Under the pieces are notes generated by a model. That model had not been told where the DNA came from, searched no databases, and worked only from the letters and a program-made list of their open reading frames with translations. Below are positions 33,864 to 42,913 of a stretch of 64,000 nt of DNA, in pieces (positions within the stretch are counted from its first letter, which is position 1; each line of letters starts with the position of its first letter). The translations under genes and the position numbers were made by a program. This stretch comes from Chryseobacterium sp. G0201 (GTDB lineage Bacteria; Bacteroidota; Bacteroidia; Flavobacteriales; Weeksellaceae): contig NZ_CP033917.1 of assembly GCF_003815655.1 (NCBI RefSeq), forward strand, positions 4,030,001 through 4,094,000, in the 5' to 3' direction.

Positions 33864-34769
33864 TTATTCGCCATAAGGAAGATTCAGTTTGTGATTAACG
33901 AATTGATACATCTTTTCTCTGTCTTTCGGCATGGAAAGCATTGTTTTTAGTAATTCACTGGTTCCACTTTTGGAATTTTCTTTTATAAAACGTTGAAATT
34001 CCTGAAGATTTTCAGGGGTAAATCCACCATCGTCATTTTGTGTTGGCGTATTGTCGTAGCCTAAAAGATAAGCATATTTGTAGCCTTGAAGTTCTTCGTT
34101 GATTGTCTTATTCAACTTGGAAGTAGGGAAGTCCTCCAAAAAATTCTCGCGAACTTCAACACGTTTTGCCACATCACGCCACGGAATTGAGATGGAAGCA
34201 TCCGACTGGAAAAGAATTTTATCTTCTTCCTTTATTATTTCCAGATACTTTTGATAATCTGCTGTCAGTTTTCCATTAAAAATATTAAAATAAAAACCGG
34301 GCAACATGCGAAGTTCTGTGTACGCTTCACCAACATCCCAAAACTCAATTCCTGTTTGGGTGTAAGAATCTACAGTCTTTTTGTATTTCTCGGGAACTTT
34401 TAAGGTAGATTTCTCGGTTTCAGGATTATAATTGTAAAATTCATAAAAGCTTTCTAATAAATGCACTTGTTTTATTCCTAATAATACCAGCGCAGAATCA
34501 TTTTCCTTTTTATAATTTTCATAGATCAAATCATTCTTTTGTGACGATGAATTTTCCAAAATACTGATGATCTCGTTCTTCCGTTGTTGAAGATGGCTTA
34601 AAATTTCATTTTCTGACCGTAATGAATCCAAATAAACCGGAGGCAAAGAATAACTGCTTTGAGTTTTGGTAATTTTAATGTTTTCAGAAGGTTTTTCTAT
34701 GCTTTTTTCTTCTTTTTTGCAAGAATATAGTAAAGAAATTATAATTAAGCTTAATGTAAATTTTTTCAT
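33864..34769 (-). CDS. Lipoprotein of unknown function
   Basis: The 301-residue protein has a lipoprotein signal (FTLSLIIISLLYSCKKEE; Cys 17). The rest is hydrophilic and mostly helical with recurrent Asn/Glu/Lys-rich stretches; visible landmarks are FWDVGEAYTELRMLPGFYF and GYKYAYLLGYDNTPTQNDDG. I do not recognise a family. It is flanked by the AraC relic and by another small secreted protein gene on the same strand. Confidence 0.75.
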   Translation of the reverse strand: MKKFTLSLIIISLLYSCKKEEKSIEKPSENIKITKTQSSYSLPPVYLDSLRSENEILSHLQQRKNEIISILENSSSQKNDLIYENYKKENDSALVLLGIKQVHLLESFYEFYNYNPETEKSTLKVPEKYKKTVDSYTQTGIEFWDVGEAYTELRMLPGFYFNIFNGKLTADYQKYLEIIKEEDKILFQSDASISIPWRDVAKRVEVRENFLEDFPTSKLNKTINEELQGYKYAYLLGYDNTPTQNDDGGFTPENLQEFQRFIKENSKSGTSELLKTMLSMPKDREKMYQFVNHKLNLPYGE

Positions 34770-34851
34770 AAATTATGTCTGATATTTATTTAAATAAGTT
34801 TCATAAATGCTTGTAAGCAAAATAGATAGTCGTTACATAAATATGAGTTTC

Positions 34852-35280
34852 CTAACAATCATTCATCTCATAATTTACCTGATCGTATTTTTCGTCATAA
34901 GCTTGTAATGTTTTGGTGTTGGTAGGAACTTCTTTAATAGTAACATTCAATTTTTTGTTTCCATCAGGGGAAATCCAGTATCCTTGAAGAGATGTTCCAT
35001 TTTTTTTAACGCTGATAATTCCTGTAATTCCGCCTTCTACCATTACCAGACGGTTTTCTTCGTCGTCTGATATCTCCAGGTAAAGCCACTTACTTACGTT
35101 GTCATATTTATACATTCCGGTATAATGAGTTGTTGGACAACCGGAAATTTCTTCTATCAAATAGAATGTTACCGGAAATTTATCAATTGTTCCTTTGTAA
35201 AGATGTTTTTTAATTTCCTGTGCGCTCATTTTTCCGAAAGAAAACAGCATCAACAAAACAGCTGTGATTTTGAATTTCAT
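34852..35280 (-). CDS. Small secreted protein of unknown function
   Basis: Starting at 35280 gives 142 residues with a signal peptide (MKFKITAVLLMLFSFGKMSA). The mature part is beta-rich (HLYKGTIDKFPVTFYLIEEI; GMYKYDNVSKWLYLEISDDE; LQGYWISPDGNKKLNVTIKE) and has two Cys. The in-frame ATG at 35343 would add 21 residues before the signal peptide and lies at the tRNA gene edge, so I reject it. No family is recognised. Confidence 0.75.
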   Translation of the reverse strand: MKFKITAVLLMLFSFGKMSAQEIKKHLYKGTIDKFPVTFYLIEEISGCPTTHYTGMYKYDNVSKWLYLEISDDEENRLVMVEGGITGIISVKKNGTSLQGYWISPDGNKKLNVTIKEVPTNTKTLQAYDEKYDQVNYEMNDC

Positions 35281-35334
35281 AGTTTTTATTCTAATTAACA
35301 GATTATTATTTTTGCAAATATAATCCTTTAAAAG

Positions 35335-35406
35335 TAGCCTCACCAGGGATCGAACCTGGATCTAAAGTTTAGGAAACTTCTATTCTATCCATTGAACTAT
35401 GAGGCC
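35335..35406 (-). tRNA. tRNA-Arg (anticodon CCT)
   Basis: The 72-nt cloverleaf has acceptor stem GGCCTCA/TGAGGCT with discriminator A, D stem GTTC/GAAT, anticodon stem GAAGT/ACTTT with loop TTCCTAA (anticodon CCT, reading AGG), and T arm CCAGG-TTCGATC-CCTGG. CCA is not encoded. No integrase or attachment duplication is seen beside it. Confidence 0.95.
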
Positions 35407-35642
35407 ATTAGATGCTTAAAGTTACTAAATAAGAAAAAAATCAATTGGTTTTACGAACCCGATTCTAAAGAACAAATTTGGCAGATAAGACATTTTCTTA
35501 TTAAAAGCATATCGGCAATACTGTACTTTATTTTTTATTTGAAATAATATTATCTTTAAAAATTATTAATTAATAAACTAGACTTGTTGTTATAAATGAC
35601 AATGAAAGTATTAAATTTATATTTCTTTTTAACAATATTCAA

Positions 35643-37136
35643 ATGCAGAACTTTAAAGTAAGATTTTTTTTAACTATTGTCTTTTTAACCTTTAATATGT
35701 GTGCTTTTGCACAGAATAATCAAGAAAAAAAGATTGACAGTCTTTCTCATTTGATTATAGATATGTATGCTAAAGGCAATTTTAATCAATATGTTATTTT
35801 AAAAAATACTACAGAACTGTACTATCTTTCTAAAGAAAATAAAAATGTTGATGCACAGCTTCTTTCTCTTTTTGAGGAAGCCAAAGTATATTTTATTAAT
35901 GGTAGTATCGACATTGCCCTTTCGAAAATAAGTGAAGGTGTTGATCTGGCAAAATCTGAAAAAAAGTATAATTTTCTTTGCCGTTTTCTGCTGATCCATC
36001 AAAGATTACTCTTAGAACTTGATCATCTTCAAGCTTCGAAAGATATTTTAGCTAAAGCTATGGAATACAATAGTTTAATAGACTCAAAAGAAGATAGGGC
36101 AACGAATAATATTTACATTCTATTAGCAAAAGCTGATATTCTGGCAATTAATGATGCCAAGAAAGATAAAAACCAGATTATTGCTCTAAAAAAGCAAGCC
36201 TATACCAATGCTCAGAATCTTAATAATTCTAATATTCTAAAGACTATTACATTGATTTTTTCATCAGAATCTTTCTCTTTATCACTTATCTCTTATGGAA
36301 TGACGGGTGAGGCTAAAAAATATTCTAAAGTTATCGATGATATTCTTACTCGTTATCCAAGTGATGCATTAAGATTTCAAAATTTAATGATAAAAGGTAA
36401 AATAGCAAATGCCGACAAAGAATATGCTGCGGCAATAGAATTTTATACTCAAGCTGCGGCAGTTGCAAAGAAAAATAAAAATTATTTTAAATTATATGAA
36501 GCTTATCCTTTGATTTCTGAATCTTATGATGGATTGAAGGATTATGAAAAATCTTCATTTTATTCAAAATCATATAAAAATCTTGTAGACAGTATTAATA
36601 CTGTAAAGAAAAATTCTGGAGATGTAGCCTTGCTAAACAGCATAAATACAAAAATTTTAAGTCCGGAAGACAATAAAATTACTGTAAAATATATAATAAT
36701 TTCAGTTTTGATCGTTTTGTTGGGTGCAATTGCATTTATTTTTTATAGAAAAAAAACTAAAAATAACGAAATTGATAGGGTAGATGTTCATGAAAAAAGT
36801 AATATTTCTGATGATAACCCTAATGAATTGAATGATGAATCTACGGTCACCAAAAAACTGATTGAATTAGCTAAAGATGATATCAATACATTCCACGTAG
36901 AATTCAGGAAAGTATATCCTACATTTTATAAAACCCTTCAGGAAAAATATCCGGAACTTAATATCTCTGATATTAACTTCTGCTCGCTTATAAAAATGAA
37001 TTTCGGAATTAAGGAGATCGCACAGTTTACAAAATCAAGTGTGAGAGCTGTTGAAGCAAGAAAATACAGAATAAACAAAAAGATGCAATTGAAAAATCAA
37101 AATGAACTCTTTATTATTCTTTCAATGATTAATTAA
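35643..37136 (+). CDS. Membrane-spanning TPR regulator with LuxR-like HTH (regulator 2)
   Basis: The 497 residues show a signal peptide (VFLTFNMCAFAQ, cleaved near 25), helical TPR-like repeats (about 30-320), one transmembrane helix (about 348-367, YIIISVLIVLLGAIAFIFYR) and a C-terminal HTH (about 440-490, LNISDINFCSLIKMNFGIKE followed by IAQFTKSSVRAVEARKYRIN). It is a close paralogue of the next gene over the whole length, and their 3' flanks (GCACAAATTTACACAA versus ACACAAATTTACACAA) also match. The likely topology is periplasmic sensor plus cytoplasmic DNA-binding tail. An operator-promoter without a gene follows it at 37235. Confidence 0.85.
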   Translation: MQNFKVRFFLTIVFLTFNMCAFAQNNQEKKIDSLSHLIIDMYAKGNFNQYVILKNTTELYYLSKENKNVDAQLLSLFEEAKVYFINGSIDIALSKISEGVDLAKSEKKYNFLCRFLLIHQRLLLELDHLQASKDILAKAMEYNSLIDSKEDRATNNIYILLAKADILAINDAKKDKNQIIALKKQAYTNAQNLNNSNILKTITLIFSSESFSLSLISYGMTGEAKKYSKVIDDILTRYPSDALRFQNLMIKGKIANADKEYAAAIEFYTQAAAVAKKNKNYFKLYEAYPLISESYDGLKDYEKSSFYSKSYKNLVDSINTVKKNSGDVALLNSINTKILSPEDNKITVKYIIISVLIVLLGAIAFIFYRKKTKNNEIDRVDVHEKSNISDDNPNELNDESTVTKKLIELAKDDINTFHVEFRKVYPTFYKTLQEKYPELNISDINFCSLIKMNFGIKEIAQFTKSSVRAVEARKYRINKKMQLKNQNELFIILSMIN

Positions 37137-37234
37137 AAAAAGTAGCACAAATTTACACAAGTTATTACCAAAATATCACATTTTTATTACCATACGGATA
37201 TACTATCCTGATAATCATATTATTTCAAATTTGG

Positions 37235-37280
37235 AGTATAAATGCAGTAGCATAGTTTTTTTATGCTATCAATAATTTTG
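37235..37280 (+). promoter_or_regulatory. Orphan operator-like element plus -7 box
   Basis: AGTATAAATGCAGTAGCATA (37235-37254) resembles the element at the surface genes, and TAATTTTG (37273-37280) ends 45 bases after the element starts, the same spacing as at 25576. No surface gene follows; the next gene is regulator 3 at 37665. In the gene-free stretch 37137-37664 I see nothing else except a 16-residue ORF at 37375, which I do not call. Confidence 0.5.
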
Positions 37281-37664
37281 TACCAAGAGTTACAGTGAAA
37301 TATACAAAGGAAAATATTTTTTTTCTACTGTTTTTTTACTGTATGATTATAAATAAACACTAAAATTAGAGGTAATGAAAAGAAAAATAAATTATTTGAT
37401 TGAAGGCAAAAAACCTGAGATTTAACAGCCTTTATTCTTATCGTTCTATTTATTGATATCAAAAAACTACTACCGGTACACATTCGAGAAAAATCAGATT
37501 TGATTTTTTGAATTCTTAGTTAAAAAAATAATTAAACTTTTCCGTCGACTTAAAAAATCCTATGATGAAAAATACTTAGGATGAACAATCATGTCTTTAC
37601 CTATCACAATTGAAATCTCAGTTAAAAAGGAGATTTATTACACAACACTTTAAAAAACAAATCA

Positions 37665-39161
37665 ATGCAAAGGATTAAAAGGATTAAAAGAATATTTTTC
37701 CCTGTTATATTTTTTCTTTTTCATAATTGCTTTTATGCTCAAAAAAATTATAGAAAGAAAATTGACAGTATTAAGGGTTTAATAGAAAAAAGTTATCTAA
37801 AAGGAAATTTTGATGAGAATATTATTCTAAAGAATGTTACAGATCTTTATTATTTGTCACGTGAAAATAATTTTCAGGAAGGTCAGATTATTTCTCTTTT
37901 TGAGCAGGCAAAGATATATTTCATTAATGGTGATCTAAACAGAACTTTAGCGAAAATAAATGAAGGTATTGATCTTGCAAAATCAAAGAAAGACTACAAT
38001 TCGCTTTGTCGTTTTCTTCTGATATATCAAGATTTACTTTTCAAAATTGATTATTTAAACAGCTCGAAACAAATCTTAACAAAAGCGCAAGAATATAATG
38101 ATCTTGTAAAATCACATGAAGAGAAAAGTATAAATGATATTTATATTCTTCTTGGAAAGGCTGATCTATTGGCAATTAACGAAAATGTGATCAATATTAA
38201 TGAAATTATATTATTAAAAAAACAAGCTTACACGGAAGCTTTAAAAATTAAAGACTCCAATAAACTGAAACGCCTGACGCTGATCTATACCCTTGAATCT
38301 CTTACTGAATCTCTCGTGAAATTTGGGAAAACACATGAAGCGAAAAAATATATAAATAATACGGATATACTTCTACGGGCTTATCCTAGTGAAGGTTTGG
38401 TGATTCAGAATTTAATTATAAAAGGAAATATCGAAAATGCAAATCAAAACTATGAAGAGGCCATAAAATATTTTTCTCTTGCCATTTCAAAAGCAAAAAA
38501 AAGTAGAAATGCTTATATTCTTTATGAAATCTATCCTCTGATCTCAGAGTCATATGAAGGGCTGAATTCTCCTGAAAAATCAAAAATTTATTGTCTGGCG
38601 TATAAACAGATTCTTGATAGTATTGATATTGTAAAAGATAGAACCAGTGACATCAATTATATTGACAGCATAGGATATAAGGTTCTCAATAAAAATAAAC
38701 AAAATAGGGCTGTGAAATTCCTGCTCATTATTACCATCGTTATTTTAGGTATACTATCAATAATTATACTGTCAAAAATTAAATTGAAAACTAAAAAACA
38801 GGAATTAAATCTTCCAAAAACGGAAACCCTTCCTGAAATAGAATTTTCATCCGCAAAAGAAACAGAAACTACAAAAGAACTTGTTGTTCTTGCCAAAAAA
38901 GATATCAATACTTTTTATCTGGAGTTTCAAAAGCATTATCCTTCATTTTATAAAACACTTAAAGATGAGTATCCTGAACTTAATATATCTGATATTAATT
39001 TTTGCTCATTAATTAAGCTGAATTTTAGTATTAAAGAAATTGCACAGTTTACAAATTCTAGCCTAAGGGCTGCCCAAGCCAGAAAATATAGAATCAATAA
39101 AAAAATGCGACTTAAAAGCCAAAATGAATTATTTATAATCCTTTCAATCTTGAATAATTAG
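37665..39161 (+). CDS. Membrane-spanning TPR regulator with LuxR-like HTH (regulator 3)
   Basis: The 498-residue paralogue of regulator 2 has the same order: signal peptide (VIFFLFHNCFYAQ), TPR-like helices, a transmembrane helix (about 348-366, FLLIITIVILGILSIIILSK) and a C-terminal HTH (LNISDINFCSLIKLNFSIKE followed by IAQFTNSSLRAAQARKYRIN). It lies directly upstream of, and in the same direction as, the surface gene at 39414, with the shared operator element between them. I infer that it controls that gene. Confidence 0.85.
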   Translation: MQRIKRIKRIFFPVIFFLFHNCFYAQKNYRKKIDSIKGLIEKSYLKGNFDENIILKNVTDLYYLSRENNFQEGQIISLFEQAKIYFINGDLNRTLAKINEGIDLAKSKKDYNSLCRFLLIYQDLLFKIDYLNSSKQILTKAQEYNDLVKSHEEKSINDIYILLGKADLLAINENVININEIILLKKQAYTEALKIKDSNKLKRLTLIYTLESLTESLVKFGKTHEAKKYINNTDILLRAYPSEGLVIQNLIIKGNIENANQNYEEAIKYFSLAISKAKKSRNAYILYEIYPLISESYEGLNSPEKSKIYCLAYKQILDSIDIVKDRTSDINYIDSIGYKVLNKNKQNRAVKFLLIITIVILGILSIIILSKIKLKTKKQELNLPKTETLPEIEFSSAKETETTKELVVLAKKDINTFYLEFQKHYPSFYKTLKDEYPELNISDINFCSLIKLNFSIKEIAQFTNSSLRAAQARKYRINKKMRLKSQNELFIILSILNN

Positions 39162-39255
39162 CACACACAAATTTACACAATCATAATAGAGTAAACAACC
39201 ATTATATCACAAATTAATTTATAAATATTTGAAAATCAATTAATTAAAAAATAAG

Positions 39256-39302
39256 AGTAGCATTGCAGTAGTTATAATCCGGCTATTTTGGGGCTAAATT
39301 TG
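39256..39302 (+). promoter_or_regulatory. Operator-like element plus -7 box of surface gene 4
   Basis: AGTAGCATTGCAGTAGTTAT (39256-39275) and TAAATTTG (39295-39302), start-to-end spacing 46 bases. The leader word TACGATTCTAA at 39351 is also shared with the other surface genes. Confidence 0.7.
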
Positions 39303-39413
39303 CAAAGTAATTGATCAAATACAATCCGCAATCAGACTAGTCATTTGGGATACGATTCTAAGAACACACACACAACAAAAAAAATTTAAAAATTCACTTA
39401 AAATTAAAAAGGA

Positions 39414-42400
39414 ATGAAAAAAAACATAATCACTTTACTAGCGTTGACCACATCATCATTAGTTTTTAGTCAAGTAGGTATTAATACACCAACGCCAACT
39501 TCAACTATGGATATTGCAGCCAAAAATGCAACCGGAAAATCTACTAACATAGATGGTCTATTAATTCCTAGAGTAGACAGAGAGAGAGCACAGAGTATGA
39601 CAGGCATACCGGTTTCCAATTTAATCTATGTAAATAATGTTGCTACAGGAACACAAACAGGACAAGCTAAGTATATTGATAAAAACGGATATTATTATTT
39701 TGATGGAAGCAATTGGATAAAACTTACAGCTGCCGCTGGTACCGATACAAGTATTTATAATCAAGATGGGATGATTTTAGCAAATCGTACCGTTCAAACA
39801 GGACCATTTAAATTAAATTTTGATACAACCAAGCAAAGTGGAATTAATATAAACACTTTAAAAGGAACGGCTTTTTCTGTGGACGGAATGAGTAACAGAG
39901 TAGGTATGGGAACAACTGCTCCATATGCATCATTACATGTTGCTGCGATTGAACCTAAAGGTACTTCCACATTGCCAGAAGGAGTGATAATGCCCAATGT
40001 AGACAGACAAAGAGCTCAATCTATGGTAAATGCTAGTGTTTCTACTATGCTTTATGTAGATGATATTACCACAGGAACGCAGACAGGAATAGCTATAAAC
40101 ATTGATGAAAAAGGATATTATTATTTTGATGGCAGCGTATGGGTAAAACTTAATTCTACAGCGAAAAATCTAAATTTATATAATTCAGACGGAGCTCTTT
40201 CTGATAACAGAATTGTGACACAGAATGATAAAACTTTATCTTTCACAGGAAATACAATAGATGCTTTTTCTATAGACGGAAATACATTTTCTGTTGATGC
40301 TAGAAATAATAGAATAGGGTTTGGTACTAAAACGCCACAGTCTCTATTTGAAATTGTAGCAGATAATAAAGGAGGTAATGCCGAAAATAATTTTTATTTT
40401 AAAGGATATGGAAGTTCAAAAGAACCCGCGCTTATTTTAGCTTCAGCAAATGGTACAGAAGCAATTCCTGCCAACTTAGTAAATGGAGATAATATTGGCT
40501 CAATTTATTTCAGCCCAAGATCCAACGATATTTTTAATGTTTCCACAGGATCGGCTATTAACTCTTATTATCGCGGAGATGGCGTTTCATTACTTACCGA
40601 TCTTATATTTAAAACCTCAAATGCCGAAAGGTTACGTATAGATCCAGCAGGAAATATAGGTATTGGTACAAACGCACCAACAACTAAGTTGGACGTTCGT
40701 TCTGGAACACAGGGTGCTCTGAAAATTGTTGATGGTACTCAAGGTGTAGATAAAGTATTAACTTCAGATGCTAATGGTGTAGCTACATGGAAAAATATAC
40801 CGGCATTTGGTTCTACAAATATTTATAACTCAAATGGAACTCTTAGCGGAAACCGTGTTGTAAATCAAGGTAGTAATACATTAGCCTTTAATTCTACAGC
40901 AGCAAACGGATTCTCAGTAGGAGGTACTAATCTTTCTGTAGACGGAACCAACAACAGAGTGGGAATAGGTACCATAACGCCTGCCTCTAAATTACATGTT
41001 GATGGTGGCGAATCTCGTTTTAGTTCAGGTACTTCAGCATGGGCATTATCTCCAACTACAGGTGGTACAACGGGCTCTTCAAACTCTTTTGAGATTGTTG
41101 ATCGTGTAAAAAATATTAGAAGAATGATATTTAATGATAATGGAGATGTAACATTAGGAGGAGGAATGAGTGCAAATAATGTTGCCGGAGTATTATCTGT
41201 AAGATCGGGAAATAGTGTTGGTATCAATACAGGTGCTCCCGCATCAACATTGGATATTGTAGGAAATACTTTTGGACTAAGAAAAGCAAGTGGCAGTGGA
41301 AGTTGGGATAATATATGGTTAGATGTTAATAATGCATATGCTCCCTCTATAAATGCTGCAGGAGCAGAAACAGGATTACAGTTTAAAGTAGGAGCTAATA
41401 CTGTGGGAACTTATGGTGATACAGGCCAAGTTATAACAACTGTAGCTACTATGACACCTAAAGGAAATGTAGGTATTGGTACTGAAACTCCGGCTACCAG
41501 CGCAATATTAGATCTTACTTCAACAAATAAAGGTTTCCTTCCTCCAAGAATGACAACGGTACAGAGAGATGCTCTAAATCCTAAACCTGCAGGTTTAATG
41601 ATTTACAATACCGACCTGAACTGTATGCAATACTGGAATACAAGTCAGTGGAGAGGTGACTGTTCCGGTACTACTACTCCGGGAACTGTTTTAAGTTTAA
41701 CCTGTACCTCAGCTACCAATACAGGTACATTAGCCAGCGGAACTATAGCTTCAAATGTTGCATCTACTATTCCTTACACAGGAGGAAACGGTGGTTCTCA
41801 TGGAGGTCAGGCAGTAGCTTCAACAGGAGTAACCGGATTAACAGCTACATTATCAGCTGGAAGTTTTGTTAATGGTAACGGTACGCTTACTTATATCATC
41901 ACAGGAGTTCCTTCAGGAATAGGGACAGCTAGTTTTGCAATTAATATAGGAGGTAAAACATGTACTATAACACGTCCGGTAGTTGCTGCGACAGGAATTG
42001 TTTCAAGTCTGAACTGTGCAGGTGCTACTAATGCAGGTACTTTAACAGGAGGAACAGCTGCTTCAGGAGTAACATCTACAATCTCTTATACAGGAGGAAA
42101 TGCAGGTTCACACTCAGGGCAGACGGTATCTTCAACGGGTGTTACCGGGTTAACAGCAACTTTATCAGGCGGTAATTTTGCCAACGGAAACGGAACTCTT
42201 ACTTATACTATTACAGGAACCCCTTCAGCTGCTGGTACAGCCAATTTCGCCATAAACATTGGAGGACAGACATGTACGCTTACAAGAAGTGTGAATGCAC
42301 CGGCCGGTTCTGTTTCAGGAATAAACTGTGCGGGAGCTATTACCACAGGTACATTATTAGCAGGAAGTGCAGCATCAGGAGTTGTATCCACTATCTCTTA

Positions 42401-42773
42401 TACAGGAGGAAATGGAGGTTCTCACTCAGGACAGACAGTGATTTCGACAGGTGTTGCAGGGTTAACAGCAACTTTAACAGCCGGAAGTTTCGCCAACGGA
42501 AACGGAACTCTTACTTATACTATCACAGGAACTCCAACATCAGCCGGACCAGCGAATTTTGCGGTTAATATCGGAGGAAAAACATGTACACTATCTATAC
42601 CGGTAGAAGTAACAACATATGTTTGTAAAACTGAAGGTTTGTTCCCTGATCCGAATAATACAATGAAATATTATAGATGTATAAGAATTGATGGTGTCAT
42701 GTATCAGTATTTTTGGACTTGTCCTCAAGGATCACATTATGATCCTATTCAACAAAGATGTATTATTGATTAG
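39414..42773 (+). CDS. Large secreted surface protein 4: GIGT modules, three Cys-pair repeats, CBM14-like end
   Basis: The 1119 residues start with a signal peptide (LTTSSLVFSQ). Two copies of an N-terminal module follow (GINTPTPTSTMDIAAKNATG at residue 21 and again at EGVIMPNVDRQRAQSMVNAS near 190). Next come several NIYNSNGTLSGNRVVNQGSN and VGIGTxxPASKLHVDG modules, a GFLPPRMTTVQRDALNPKPA module and three 104-residue Cys-pair repeats (about 760-1065). The last 52 residues (VCKTEGLFPDPNNTMKYYRC ... WTCPQGSHYDPIQQRC) resemble a peritrophin-A/CBM14 domain with four Cys. It is likely a long surface fibre with a carbohydrate-binding tip; no T9SS tail is recognised. Confidence 0.82.
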   Translation: MKKNIITLLALTTSSLVFSQVGINTPTPTSTMDIAAKNATGKSTNIDGLLIPRVDRERAQSMTGIPVSNLIYVNNVATGTQTGQAKYIDKNGYYYFDGSNWIKLTAAAGTDTSIYNQDGMILANRTVQTGPFKLNFDTTKQSGININTLKGTAFSVDGMSNRVGMGTTAPYASLHVAAIEPKGTSTLPEGVIMPNVDRQRAQSMVNASVSTMLYVDDITTGTQTGIAINIDEKGYYYFDGSVWVKLNSTAKNLNLYNSDGALSDNRIVTQNDKTLSFTGNTIDAFSIDGNTFSVDARNNRIGFGTKTPQSLFEIVADNKGGNAENNFYFKGYGSSKEPALILASANGTEAIPANLVNGDNIGSIYFSPRSNDIFNVSTGSAINSYYRGDGVSLLTDLIFKTSNAERLRIDPAGNIGIGTNAPTTKLDVRSGTQGALKIVDGTQGVDKVLTSDANGVATWKNIPAFGSTNIYNSNGTLSGNRVVNQGSNTLAFNSTAANGFSVGGTNLSVDGTNNRVGIGTITPASKLHVDGGESRFSSGTSAWALSPTTGGTTGSSNSFEIVDRVKNIRRMIFNDNGDVTLGGGMSANNVAGVLSVRSGNSVGINTGAPASTLDIVGNTFGLRKASGSGSWDNIWLDVNNAYAPSINAAGAETGLQFKVGANTVGTYGDTGQVITTVATMTPKGNVGIGTETPATSAILDLTSTNKGFLPPRMTTVQRDALNPKPAGLMIYNTDLNCMQYWNTSQWRGDCSGTTTPGTVLSLTCTSATNTGTLASGTIASNVASTIPYTGGNGGSHGGQAVASTGVTGLTATLSAGSFVNGNGTLTYIITGVPSGIGTASFAINIGGKTCTITRPVVAATGIVSSLNCAGATNAGTLTGGTAASGVTSTISYTGGNAGSHSGQTVSSTGVTGLTATLSGGNFANGNGTLTYTITGTPSAAGTANFAINIGGQTCTLTRSVNAPAGSVSGINCAGAITTGTLLAGSAASGVVSTISYTGGNGGSHSGQTVISTGVAGLTATLTAGSFANGNGTLTYTITGTPTSAGPANFAVNIGGKTCTLSIPVEVTTYVCKTEGLFPDPNNTMKYYRCIRIDGVMYQYFWTCPQGSHYDPIQQRCIID
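41694..42606 (+). repeat. Three tandem 312-nt coding repeats
   Basis: Equivalent points lie at 41694, 42006 and 42318, each exactly 312 bases apart. Sequence identity among these is lower than among the repeats at 29873, but the length is fully conserved. Confidence 0.95.
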
Positions 42774-42836
42774 GAATAATAATGAGTATAAATAAAACTT
42801 AAGTTTTTAATAATAATTTCATTAGTGTTTGTGTTG

Positions 42837-42886
42837 AAGAATGCAGGGGTGAATAATTCCCAAGCCCCTGTCATTCTTTTTCTTTT
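42837..42886 (+). terminator. Terminator of surface gene 4
   Basis: Stem GAATGCAGGGG/CCCCTGTCATTC followed by a T-rich run. Confidence 0.75.
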
Positions 42887-42913
42887 ATAACTAAAAAAAT
42901 TCAACATAAAAGA

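Noticed and set aside
35335..35406. tRNA-Arg as an integration site for a genomic island covering the surface locus
   Set aside because: No integrase gene, no repeated tRNA end and no clear base-composition boundary nearby; the locus is better explained by local duplication.
37375..37425. ORF MKRKINYLIEGKKPEI behind an AGAGG word
   Set aside because: Only 16 codons, no terminator of its own and no second copy found; chance occurrence is likely in this AT-rich stretch.
42272..42568. Arg/Cys-rich open frame of 98 codons overlapping the repeats of the 39414 gene
   Set aside because: It is a shifted frame of the repetitive coding sequence and recurs only because the repeats do.
26977..42606. 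312-base repeats as a CRISPR-like or non-coding satellite array
   Set aside because: They are in frame, keep codon structure and Cys positions, and sit within secreted-protein genes.
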